Source: Auanema rhodensis
Taxonomy: Eukaryota; Nematoda; Chromadorea; Rhabditida; Rhabditidae
Reading direction: 5' to 3'
DNA length: 64,000 nucleotides
Assembly: GCA_964057225.1 (NCBI GenBank)
Contig: OZ059900.1
Span: 21,281,638 to 21,345,637, forward strand
Shown: piece by piece, positions 48,401-62,082 of the stretch
How positions within the stretch are numbered: position 1 is the stretch's first letter
Layout: each line of letters starts with the position of its first letter
Translations under genes and position numbers: made by a program
Notes under the pieces: model-generated
Told to the model about the DNA's origin: nothing
What the model saw: the letters and a program-made list of their open reading frames with translations, nothing else
Databases searched by the model: none

Positions 48401-51400
48401 GCATTTCACATGCTGAACACTAGAAAAATACAAAAACACAGTATTTCCCATGAGAAATATTTTATTATGCTGGAAAACCAGTTTTTGGAAATTTCGCTGT
48501 AAACAAGGTTTTGACTTACGATTTCATGTGTTCAAACTCATGCAATGTCAATGAAACCTAGCTCAAAATTGTTCGTACAACGTCTAGTTCCACTTTCACG
48601 ACAAAAAAACAGGGGTTAGAAAATTAAGGAAATTAGCATATTCTGAGGGCACGCCCCTTATGGCTAATATTGATTAAATCGATTTTTGTTCATATGAGTC
48701 GTCAAATGCAACGAATTTCAGCGTGTTACATACTAAAATGAAGCATTTTACATGCTGAATACTTGAAAAATACAAAAACACAGTATTTCCCATGAGAAAT
48801 ATTTTATTATGCTGGAAAACCAGTTTTTGGAAATTTCGCTGTAAACAAGGTTTTGACTTACGATTTCATGTGTTCAAACTCATGCAATGTCAATGAAACC
48901 TAGCTCAAAATTGTTCGTACAACGTCTAGTTCCACTTTCACGACAAAAAAAACAGGGGTTAGAAAATTAAGGAAATTAGCATATTCTGAGGGCACGCCCC
49001 TTATGGCTAATATTGATTAAATCGATTTTTGTTCATATGAGTCGTCAAATGCAACGAATTTCAGCGTGTTACATACTAAAATGAAGCATTTCACATGCTG
49101 AACACTAAAAAAATACAAAAACACAGTATTTCCCATGAGAAATATTTTATTATGCTGGAAAACCAGTTTTTGGAAATTTCGCTGTAAACAAGGTTTTGAC
49201 TTACGATTTCATGTGTTCAAACTCATGCAATGTCAATGAAACCTAGCTCAAAATTGTTCGTACAACGTCTAGTTCCACTTTCACGACAAAAAAACAGGGG
49301 TTAGAAAATTAAGGAAATTAGCATATTCTGAGGGCACGCCCCTTATGGCTAATATTGATTAAATCGATTTTTGTTCATATGAGTCGTCAAATGCAACGAA
49401 TTTCAGCGTGTTACATACTAAAATGAATCATTTTACATGCTGAACACTAGAAAAATACAAAAACACAGTATTTCCCATGAGAAATATTTTATTATGCTGG
49501 AAAACCAGTTTTTGGAAATTTCGCTGTAAACAAGGTTTTGACTTACGATTTCATGTGTTCAAACTCATGCAATGTCAATGAAACCTAGCTCAAAATTGTT
49601 CGTACAACGTCTAGTTCCACTTTCACGACAAAAAAACAGGGGTTAGAAAATTAAGGAAATTAGCATATTCTGAGGGCACGCCCCTTATGGCTAATATTGA
49701 TTAAATCGATTTTTGTTCATATGAGTCGTCAAATGCAACAAGTTTCAGCGTGTTACATACTGAAATGAAGCATTTTACATGCTGAACACTAGAAAAATAC
49801 AAAAACACAGTATTTCTCATGAGAAATATTTTATTATGCTGGAAAACCAGTTTTTGGAAATTTCGCTGTAAACAAGGTTTTGACTTACGATTTCATGTGT
49901 TCAAACTCATGCAATGTCAATGAAACCTAACTCAAAATTGTTCGTACAACGTCTAGTTCCACTTTCACGACAAAAAAACAGGGGTTAGAAAATTAAGGAA
50001 ATTAGCATATTCTGAGGGCACGCCCCTTATGGCTAATATTGATTAAATCGATTTTTGTTCATATGAGTCGTCAAATGCAACGAATTTCAGCGTGTTACAT
50101 ACTAAAATGAAGCATTTCACATGCTGAACACTAGAAAAATACAAAAACACAGTATTTCCCATGAGAAATATTTTATTATGCTGGAAAACCAGTTTTTGGA
50201 AATTTCGCTGTAAACAAGGTTTTGACTTACGATTTCATGTGTTCAAACTCATGCAATGTCAATGAAACCTAGCTCAAAATTGTTCGTACAACGTCTAGTT
50301 CCACTTTCACGACAAAAAAACAGGGGTTAGAAAATTAAGGAAATTAGCATATTCTGAGGGCACGCCCCTTATGGCTAATATTGATTAAATCGATTTTTGT
50401 TCATATGAGTCGTCAAATGCAACGAATTTCAGCGTGTTACATACTAAAATGAAGCATTTTACATGCTGAACACTAGAAAAAAACAAAAGCACAGTATTTC
50501 CCATGAGAAATATTTTATTATGCTGGAAAACCAGTTTTTGGAAATTTCGCTGTAAACAAAGTTTTGACTTACGATTTCATGTGTTCAAACTCATGCAATG
50601 TCAATGAAACCTAGCTCAAAATTGTTCGTACAACGTCTAGTTCCACTTTCACGACAAAAAAACAGGGGTTAGAAAATTAAGGAAATTAGCATATTCTGAG
50701 GGCACGCCCCTTATGGCTAATATTGATTAAATCGATTTTTGTTCATATGAGTCGTCAAATGCAACGAATTTCAGCGTGTTACATACTAAAATGAAGCATT
50801 TTACATGCTGAACACTAGAAAAATACAAAAACACAGTATTTCCCATGAGAAATATTTTATTATGCTGGAAAACCAGTTTTTGGAAATTTCGCTGTAAACA
50901 AAGTTTTGACTTACGATTTCATGTGTTCAAACTCATGCAATGTCAATGAAACCTAGCTCAAAATTGTTCGTACAACGTCTAGTTCCACTTTCACGACAAA
51001 AAAACAGGGGTTAGAAAATTAAGGAAATTAGCATATTCTGAGGGCACGCCCCTTATGGCTAATATTGATTAAATCGATTTTTGTTCATATGAGTCGTCAA
51101 ATGCAACGAATTTCAGCGTGTTACATACTAAAATGAAGCATTTTACATGCTGAACACTAGAAAAATACAAAAACACAGTATTTCCCATGAGAAATATTTT
51201 ATTATGCTGGAAAACCAGTTTTTGGAAATTTCGCTGTAAACAAGGTTTTGACTTACGATTTCATGTGTTCAAACTCATGCAATGTCAATGAAACCTAGCT
51301 CAAAATTGTTCGTACAACGTCTAGTTCCACTTTCACGACAAAAAAACAGGGGTTAGAAAATTAAGGAAATTAGCATATTCTGAGGGCACGCCCCTTATGG

Positions 51401-53280
51401 CTAATATTGATTAAATCGATTTTTGTTCATATGAGTCGTCAAATGCAACAAGTTTCAGCGTGTTACATACTGAAATGAAGCATTTTACATGCTGAACACT
51501 AGAAAAATACAAAAACACTGTATTTCTCATGAGAAATATTTTATTATGCTGGAAAACCAGTTTTTGGAAATTTCGCTGTAAACAAGGTTTTGACTTACGA
51601 TTTCATGTGTTCAAACTCATGCAATGTCAATGAAACCTAGCTCAAAATTGTTCGTACAACGTCTAGTTCCACTTTCACGACAAAAAAACAGGGGTTAGAA
51701 AATTAAGGAAATTAGCATATTCTGAGGGCACGCCCCTTATGGCTAATATTGATTAAATCGATTTTTGTTCATATGAGTCGTCAAATGCAACGAATTTCAG
51801 CGTGTTACATACTAAAATGAAGCATTTCACATGCTGAACACTAGAAAAATACAAAAACACAGTATTTCCCATGAGAAATATTTTATTATGCTGGAAAACC
51901 AGTTTTTGGAAATTTCGCTGTAAACAAGGTTTTGACTTACGATTTCATGTGTTCAAACTCATGCAATGTCAATGAAACCTAGCTCAAAATTGTTCGTACA
52001 ACGTCTAGTTCCACTTTCACGACAAAAAAACAGGGGTTAGAAAATTAAGGAAATTAGCATATTCTGAGGGCACGCCCCTTATGGCTAATATTGATTAAAT
52101 CGATTTTTGTTCATATGAGTCGTCAAATGCAACGAATTTCAGCGTGTTACATACTAAAATGAAGCATTTCACATGCTGAACACTAGAAAAATACAAAAAC
52201 ACAGTATTTCCCATGAGAAATATTTTATTATGCTGGAAAACCAGTTTTTGGAAATTTCGCTGTAAACAAGGTTTTGACTTACGATTTCATGTGTTCAAAC
52301 TCATGCAATGTCAATGAAACCTAGCTCAAAATTGTTCGTACAACGTCTAGTTCCACTTTCACGACAAAAAAACAGGGGTTAGAAAATTAAGGAAATTAGC
52401 ATATTCTGAGGGCACGCCCCTTATGGCTAATATTGATTAAATCGATTTTTGTTCATATGAGTCGTCAAATGCAACGAATTTCAGCGTGTTACATACTAAA
52501 ATGAATCATTTTACATGCTGAACACTAGAAAAATACAAAAACACAGTATTTCCCATGAGAAATATTTTATTATGCTGGAAAACCAGTTTTTGGAAATTTC
52601 GCTGTAAACAAGGTTTTGACTTACGATTTCATGTGTTCAAACTCATGCAATGTCAATGAAACCTAGCTCAAAATTGTTCGTACAACGTCTAGTTCCACTT
52701 TCACGACAAAAAAACAGGGGTTAGAAAATTAAGGAAATTAGCATATTCTGAGGGCACGCCCCTTATGGCTAATATTGATTAAATCGATTTTTGTTCATAT
52801 GAGTCGTCAAATGCAACAAGTTTCAGCGTGTTACATACTAAAATGAAGCATTTTACATGCTGAACACTAGAAAAATACAAAAACACAGTTTTTCCCATGA
52901 GAAATATTTTATTATGCTGGAAAACCAGTTTTTGGAAATTTCGCTGTAAACAAGGTTTTGACTTACGATTTCATGTGTTCAAACTCATGCAATGTCAATG
53001 AAACCTAGCTCAAAACTGTTCGTACAACGTCTAGTTCCACTTTCACGACAAAAAAACAGGGGTTAGAAAATTAAGGAAATTAGCATATTCTGAGGGCACG
53101 CCCCTTATGGCTAATATTGATTAAATCGATTTTTGTTCATATGAGTAGTCAAATGCAACGAATTTCAGCGTGTTACATACTTAAATGAAGCATTTTACAT
53201 GCTGAACACTAGAAAAATACAAAAACACAGTATTTCCCATGAGAAATATTTTATTATGCTGGAAAACCAGTTTTTGGAAA

Positions 53281-55160
53281 TTTCGCTGTAAACAAGTTTT
53301 TGACTTACGATTTCATGTGTTCAAACTCATGCAATGTCAATGAAACCTAGCTCAAAATTGTTCCTACAACGTCTAATTCCACTTTCACGACAAAAAAACC
53401 GGGGTTAGAAAATTAAGGAAATTAGCATATTCTAAGGGCACGCCCCTTATGGCTAATATTGATTAAATCGATTTTTGTTCATATGAGTCGTCAAATGCAA
53501 CGAATTTCAGCGTGTTACATACTAAAATGAAGTATTTTACATGCTGAACACTAGAAAAATACAAAAACACAGTATTTCCCATGAGAAATATTTTATTATG
53601 CTGGAAAACCAGTTTTTGGAATTTTCGCTGTAAACAAGGTTTTGACTTACGATTTCATGTGTTCAAACTCATGCAATGTCAATGAAACCTAGCTCAAAAT
53701 TGTTCCTACAACGTCTGTTTCCACTTTCACGACAAAAAAACAGGGGTTAGAAAATTAAGGAAATTAGCATATTCTGAGGGCACGCCCCTTATGGCTAATA
53801 TTGATTAAATCGATTTTTGTTCATATGAGTCGTCAAATGCAACGAATTTCAGCGTGTTACATACTAAAATGAAGCATTTTACATGCTGAACACTAGAAAA
53901 ATACAAAAACACAGTATTTCCCATGAGAAATATTTTATTATGCTGGAAAACCAGTTTTTGGAAATTTCGCTGTAAACAAGGTTTTGACTTACGATTTCAT
54001 GTGTTCAAACTCATGCAATGTCAATGAAACCTAGCTCAAAATTGTTCGTACAACGTCTAGTTCCACTTTCACGACAAAAAAACAGGGGTTAGAAAATTAA
54101 GGAAATTAGCATATTCTGAGGGCACGCCCCTTATGGCTAATATTGATTAAATCGATTTTTGTTCATATGAGTCGTCAAATGCAACGAATTTCATCGTGTT
54201 ACATACTAAAATGAAGCATTTTACATGCTGAACACTAGAAAAATACAAAAACACAGTATTTCCCATGAGAAATATTTTATTATGCTGGAAAACCAGGTTT
54301 TGGAAATTTCGCTGTAAACAAGGTTTTGACTTACGATTTCATGTGTTCAAACTCATGCAATGTCAATGAAACCTAGCTCAAAATTGTTCGTACAACGTCT
54401 AGTTCCACTTTCACGACAAAAAAACAGGGGTTAGAAAATTTAGGAAATTAGCATATTCTGAGGGCACGCCCCTTATGGCTAATATTGATTAAATCGATTT
54501 TTGTTCATATGAGTCGTCAAATGCAACGAATTTCAGCGTGTTACATACTAAAATGAAGTATTTTACATGCTGAACACTAGGAAAATACAAAAACACAGTA
54601 TTTCCCATGAGAAATATTTTATTATGCTGGAAAACCAGTTTTTGGAAATTTCGCTGTAAACAAGGTTTTGACTTACGATTTCATGTGTTCAAACTCATGC
54701 AATGTCAATGAAACCTAGCTCAAAATTGTTCCTACAACGTCTAGTTCCACTTTCACGACAAAAAACAGGGGTTAGAAAATTAAGGAAATTAGCATATTCT
54801 GAGGGCACGCCCCTTATGGCTAATATTGATTAAATCGATTTTTGTTCATATGAGTCGTCAAATGCAACGAATTTCAGCGTGTTACATACTAAAATGAAGC
54901 ATTTTACATGCTGAACACTAGAAAAATACAAAAACACAGTATTTCCCATGAGAAATATTTTATTATGCTGGAAAACCAGTTTTTGGAAATTTCGCTGTAA
55001 ACAAGTTTTTGACTTACGATTTCATGTGTTCAAACTCATGCAATGTCAATGAAACCTAGCTCAAAATTGTTCCTACAACGTCTAATTCCACTTTCACGAC
55101 AAAAAAACCGGGGTTAGAAAATTAAGGAAATTAGCATATTCTAAGGGCACGCCCCTTATG
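53281..55160 (-). repeat. Local five-monomer duplication with linked variants
   Basis: CAAGTTTTTGAC, TCTAATTCCAC, AACCGGGGTTAG and TTCTAAGGGCAC occur linked in one monomer at about 53.29-53.44 kb and again at about 55.00-55.15 kb. The offset is 1709 bp, which is five monomers minus one base from the A6 tract near 54760. Confidence 0.82.
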
Positions 55161-58100
55161 GCTAATATTGATTAAATCGATTTTTGTTCATATGAGTCGT
55201 CAAATGCAACGAATTTCAGCGTGTTACATACTAAAATGAAGCATTTTACATGCTGAACACTAGAAAAATACAAAAACACAGTATTTCCCATGAGAAATAT
55301 TTTATTATGCTGGAAAACCAGTTTTTGGAAATTTCGCTGTAAACAAGGTTTTGACTTACGATTTCATGTGTTCAAACTCATGCAATGTCAATGAAACCTA
55401 GCTCAAAATTGTTCCTACAACGTCTAGTTCCACTTTCACGACAAAAAAACAGGGGTTAGAAAATTAATGAAATTAGCATATTCTGAGGGCACGCCCCTTA
55501 TGGCTAATATTGATTAAATCGATTTTTGTTCATATGAGTCGTCAAATGCAACGAATTTCATCGTGTTACATACTAAAATGAAGCATTTTACATGCTGAAC
55601 ACTAGAAAAATACAAAAACACAGTATTTCTCATGAGAAATATTTTATTATGCTGGAAAACCAGTTTTTGGAAATTTCGCTGTAAACAAGGTTTTGACTTA
55701 CGATTTCATGTGTTCAAACTCATGCAATATCAATGAAACCTAGCTCAAAATTGTTCCTACAACGTCTGTTTCCACTTTCACGACAAAAAAACAGGGGTTA
55801 GAAAATTAAGGAAATTAGCATATTCTGAGGGCACGCCCCTTATGGCTAATATTGATTAAATCGATTTTTGTTCATATGAGTCGTCAAATGCAACGAATTT
55901 CAGCGTGTTACATACTAAAATGAAGCATTTTACATGCTGAACACTAGAAAAATACAAAAACACAGTATTTCCCATGAGAAATATTTTATTATGCTGGAAA
56001 ACCAGTTTTTGGAAATTTCGCTGTAAACAAGGTTTTGACTTACGATTTCATGTGTTCAAACTCATGCAATGTCAATGAAACCTAGCTCAAAATTGTTTGT
56101 ACAACGTCTGTTTCCACTTTCACGACAAAAAAACAGGGGTTAGAAAATTAAGGAAATTAGCATATTCTGAGGGCACGCCCCTTATGGCTAATATTGATTA
56201 AATCGATTTTTGTTCATATGAGTCGTCAAATGCAACGAATTTCAGCGTGTTACATACTAAAATGAAGCATTTTACATGCTGAACACTAGAAAAATACAAA
56301 AACACAGTATTTCCCATGAGAAATATTTTATTATGCTGGAAAACCAGTTTTTGGAAATTTCGCTGTAAACAAGGTTTTGACTTACGATTTCATGTGTTCA
56401 AACTCATGCAATGTCAATGAAACCTAGCTCAAAATTGTTCCTACAACGTCTAGTTCCACTTTCACGACAAAAAAACAGGGGTTAGAAAATTAATGAAATT
56501 AGCATATTCTGAGGGCACGCCCCTTATGGCTAATATTGATTAAATCGATTTTTGTTCATATGAGTCGACAAATGCAACGAATTTCATCGTGTTACATACT
56601 AAAATGAAGCATTTCACATGCTGAACACTAGAAAAATACAAAAACACAGTATTTCTCATGAGAAATATTTTATTATGCTGGAAAACCAGTTTTTGGAAAT
56701 TTCGCTGTAAACAAGGTTTTGACTTACGATTTCATGTGTTCAAACTCATGCAATGTCAATGAAACCTAGCTCAAAATTGTTTGTACAACGTCTGTTTCCA
56801 CTTTCACGACAAAAAAACAGGGGTTAGAAAATTAAGGAAATTAGCATATTCTGAGGGCACGCCCCTTATGGCTAATATTGATTAAATCGATTTTTGTTCA
56901 TATGAGTCGTCAAATGCAACGAATTTCAGCGTGTTAAATACTAAAATGAAACATTTTACATGCTGAACACTAGAAAAATACAAAAACACAGTATTTCCCA
57001 TGAGAAATATTTTATTATGCTGGAAAACCAGTTTTTGGAAATTTCGCTGTAAACAAGGTTTTGACTTACGATTTCATGTGTTCAAACTCATGCAATGTCA
57101 ATGAAACCTAGCTCAAAATTGTTCCTACAACGTCTAGTTCCACTTTCACGACAAAAAAATAGGGGTTAGAAAATTAATGAAATTAGCATATTCTGAGGGC
57201 ACGCCCCTTATGGCTAATATTGATTAAATCGATTTTTGTTCATATGAGTCGTCAAATGCAACGAATTTCATCGTGTTACATACTAAAATGAAGCATTTTA
57301 CATGCTGAACACTAGAAAAATACAAAAACACAGTATTTCTCATGAAAAATATTTTATTATGCTGGAAAACCAGTTTTTGGAAATTTCGCTGTAAACAAGG
57401 TTTTGACTTACGATTTCATGTGTTCAAACTCATGCAATGTCAATGAAACCTAGCTCAAAATTGTTTGTACAACGTCTAGTTCCACTTTCACGACAAAAAA
57501 ACAGGGGTTAGAAAATTAAGGAAATTAGCATATTCTGAGGGCACGCCCCTTATGGCTAATATTGATTAAATCGATTTTTGTTCATATGAGTAGTCAAATG
57601 CAACGAATTTCAGCGTGTTACATACTGAAATGAAGCATTTTACATGCTGAACACTAGAAAAATACAAAAACACAGTATTTCCCATGAGAAATATTTTATT
57701 ATGCTGGAAAACCAGTTTTTGGAATTTTCGCTGTAAACAAGGTTTTGACTTACGATTTCATGTGTTCAAACTCATGCAATGTCAATGAAACCTAGCTCAA
57801 AATTGTTCGTACAACGTCTAGTTCCACTTTCACGACAAAAAAACAGGGGTTAGAAAATTAAGGAAATTAGCATATTCTGAGGGCACGCCCCTTATGGCTA
57901 ATATTGATTAAATCGATTTTTGTTCATATGAGTCGTCAAATGCAACGAATTTCAGCGTGTTACATACTAAAATGAAGCATTTTACATGCTGAACACTAGA
58001 AAAATACAAAAACACAGTATTTCCCATGAGAAATATTTTATTATGCTGGAAAACCAGTTTTTGGAAATTTCGCTGTAAACAAGGTTTTGACTTACGATTT

Positions 58101-58662
58101 CATGTGTTCAAACTCATGCAATGTCAATGAAACCTAGCTCAAAATTGTTCGTACAACGTCTAGTTCCACTTTCACGACAAAAAAACAGGGGTTAGAAAAT
58201 TAAGGAAATTAGCATATTCTGAGGGCACGCCCCTTATGGCTAATATTGATTAAATCGATTTTTGTTCATATGAGTCGTCAAATGCAACGAATTTCATCGT
58301 GTTACATACTAAAATGAAGCATTTTACATGCTGAACACTAGAAAAATACAAAAACACAGTATTTCCCATGAGAAATATTTTATTATGCTGGAAAACCAGG
58401 TTTTGGAAATTTCGCTGTAAACAAGGTTTTGACTTACGATTTCATGTGTTCAAACTCATGCAATGTCAATGAAACCTAGCTCAAAATTGTTCGTACAACG
58501 TCTAGTTCCACTTTCACGACAAAAAAACAGGGGTTAGAAAATTTAGGAAATTAGCATATTCTGAGGGCACGCCCCTTATGGCTAATATTGATTAAATCGA
58601 TTTTTGTTCATATGAGTCGTCAAATGCAACGAATTTCAGCGTGTTACATACTAAAATGAAGT

Positions 58663-60600
58663 ATTTTACATGCTGAACACTAGAAAAATACAAAAACACA
58701 GTATTTCCCATGAGAAATATTTTATTATGCTGGAAAACCAGTTTTTGGAAATTTCGCTGTAAACAAGGTTTTGACTTACGATTTCATGTGTTCAAACTCA
58801 TGCAATGTCAATGAAACCTAGCTCAAAATTGTTCCTACAACGTCTAGTTCCACTTTCACGACAAAAAACAGGGGTTAGAAAATTAAGGAAATTAGCATAT
58901 TCTGAGGGCACGCCCCTTATGGCTAATATTGATTAAATCGATTTTTGTTCATATGAGTCGTCAAATGCAACGAATTTCAGCGTGTTACATACTAAAATGA
59001 AGCATTTTACATGCTGAACACTAGAAAAATACAAAAACACAGTATTTCCCATGAGAAATATTTTATTATGCTGGAAAACCAGTTTTTGGAAATTTCGCTG
59101 TAAACAAGGTTTTGACTTACGATTTCATGTGTTCAAACTCATGCAATGTCAATGAAACCTAGCTCAAAATTGTTCCTACAACGTCTAGTTCCACTTTCAC
59201 GACAAAAAAACAGGGGTTAGAAAATTAAGGAAATTAGCATATTCTGAGGGCACGCCCCTTATGGCTAATATTGATTAAATCGATTTTTGTTCATATGAGT
59301 CGTCAAATGCAACGAATTTCAGCGTGTTACATACTAAAATGAAGCATTTTACATGCTGAACACTAGAAAAATACAAAAACACAGTAATACCCATGAGAAA
59401 TATTTTATTATGCTGGAAAACCAGTTTTTGGAAATTTCGCTGTAAACAAGGTTTTGACTTACGATTTCATGTGTTCAAACTCATGCAATGTCAATGAAAC
59501 CTAGCTCAAAATTGTTAATACAATGTCTAGTTCCACTTTCACGACAAAAAAACAGGGGTTAGAAAATTAAGGAAATTAGCATATTCTGAGGGCACGCCCT
59601 TTATGGCTAATATTGATTAAATCGATTTTTGTTCATATGAGTCGTCAAATGCAACGAATTTCAGCGTGTTACATACTAAAATGAAGCATTTTACATGCTG
59701 AACACTATAAAAATACAAAAACACAGTATTTCCCATGAGAAATATTTTATTATGCTGGAAAACCAGTTTTTGGAAATTTCGCTGTAAACAAGGTTTTGAC
59801 TTACGATTTCATGTGTTCAAACTCATGCAATGTCAATGAAACCTAGCTCAAAATTGTTCCTACAACGTCTAGTTCCACTTTCACGACAAAAAAAACAGGG
59901 GTTAGAAAATTAAGGAAATTAGCATATTCTGAGGGCACGCCCCTTATGGCTAATATTGATTAAATCGATTTTTGTTCATATGAGTCGTCAAATGCAACGA
60001 ATTTCAGCGTGTTACATACTAAAATGAAGCATTTTACATGCTGAACACTAGAAAAATACAAAAACACAGTATTTCCCATGAGAAATTTTTTTATTATGCT
60101 GGAAAACCAGTTTTTGGAAATTTCGCTGTAAACAAGGTTTTGACTTACGATTTCATGTGTTCAAACTCATGCAATGTCAATGAAACCTAGCTCAAAATTG
60201 TTCCTACAACGTCTAGTTCCACTTTCACGACAAAAAAACAGGGGTTAGAAAATTAAGGAAATTAGCTTATTCTGAGGGCACGCCCCTTATGGCTAATATT
60301 GATTAAATCGATTTTTGTTCATATGAGTCGTCAAATGCAACGAATTTCAGCGTGTTACATACTAAAATGAAGCATTTCACATGCTGAACACTAGAAAAAT
60401 ACAAAAACACAGTATTTCCCATGAGAAATATTTTATTATGCTGGAAAACCAGTTTTTGGAAATTTCGCTGTAAACAAGTTTTTGACTTACGATTTCATGT
60501 GTTCAAACTCATGCAATGTCAATGAAACCTAGCTCAAAATTGTTCCTACAACGTCTAGTTCCACTTTCACGACAAAAAAACAGGGGTTAGAAAATTAAGG
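58663..60600 (-). repeat. Segment duplicated at 62.08-64.0 kb (left copy)
   Basis: Shares a series of rare variants with the right copy at 3420 bp (ten monomers): an A6 tract near 58866, ACAGTAATACCC (59383/62803), TTGTTAATACAATG (59514/62934), CGCCCTTTATGG, AACACTATAAAAAT, an A8 tract near 59887, TTAGCTTATTC, and CAAGTTTTTGAC. I noticed only two differences: a one-base longer T tract near 60087 in this copy, and TTCTTAGGG in the right copy. Confidence 0.9.
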
Positions 60601-62082
60601 AAATTAGCATATTCTGAGGGCACGCCTCTTATGGCTAATATTGATTAAATCGATTTTTGTTCATATGAGTCGTCAAATGCAACGAATTTCAGCGTGTTAC
60701 ATACTAAAATGAAGCATTTTACATGCTGAACACTATAAAAATACAAAAACACAGTATTTCCCATGAGAAATATTTTATTATGCTGGAAAACCAGTTTTTG
60801 GAAAGTTCGCTGTAAACAAGGTTTTGACTTACGATTTCATGTGTTCAAACTCATGCAATGTCAATGAAACCTAGCTCAAAATTGTTCCTACAACGTCTAG
60901 TTCCACTTTCACGACAAAAAACAGGGGTTAGAAAATTAAGGAAATTAGCATATTCTGAGGGCACGCCCCTTATGGCTAATATTGATTAAATCGATTTTTG
61001 TTCATATGAGTCGTCAAATGCAACGAATTTCAGCGTGTTACATACTAAAATGAAGCATTTCACATGCTGAACACTAGAAAAATACAAAAACACAGTATTT
61101 CCCATGAGAAATATTTTATTATGCTGGAAAACCAGTTTTTGGAAATTTCGCTGAAAACAAGTTTTTGACTTACGATTTAATGTGTTCAAACTCATGCAAT
61201 GTCAATGAAACCTAGCTCAAAATTGTTTGTACAACGTCTAGTTTCACTTTCACGACAAAAAAACAGGGGTTAGAAAATTAAGGAAATTAGCATATTCTGA
61301 GGGCACGCCTCTTATGGCTAATATTGATTAAATCGATTTTTGTTCATATGAGTCGTCAAATGCAACGAATTTCAGCGTGTTACATACTAAAATGAAGCAT
61401 TTTACATGCTGAACACTAGAAAAATACAAAAACACAGTATTTCTCATGAGAAATATTTTATTATGCTGGAAAACCAGTTTTTGGAAATTTCGCTGTAAAC
61501 AAGGTTTTGACTTACGATTTCATGTGTTCAAACTCATGCAATGTCAATGAAACCTAGCTCAAAATTGTTTGTACAACGTCTAGTTCCACTTTCACGACAA
61601 AAAAACAGGGGTTAGAAAATTAAGGAAATTAGCATATTCTGAGGGCACGCCCCTTATGGCTAATATTGATTAAATCGATTTTTGTTCATATGAGTCGTCA
61701 AATGCAACGAATTTCAGCGTGTTACATACTAAAATGAAGCATTTTACATGCTGAACACTAGAAAAATACAAAAACACAGTATTTCCCATGAGAAATATTT
61801 TATTATGCTGGAAAACCAGTTTTTGGAAATTTCGCTGTAAACAAGGTTTTGACTTACGATTTCATGTGTTCAAACTCATGCAATGTCAATGAAACCTAGC
61901 TCAAAATTGTTCGTACAACGTCTAGTTCCACTTTCACGACAAAAAAACAGGGGTTAGAAAATTAAGGAAATTAGCATATTCTGAGGGCACGCCCCTTATG
62001 GCTAATATTGATTAAATCGATTTTTGTTCATATGAGTAGTCAAATGCAACGAATTTCAGCGTGTTACATACTGAAATGAAGC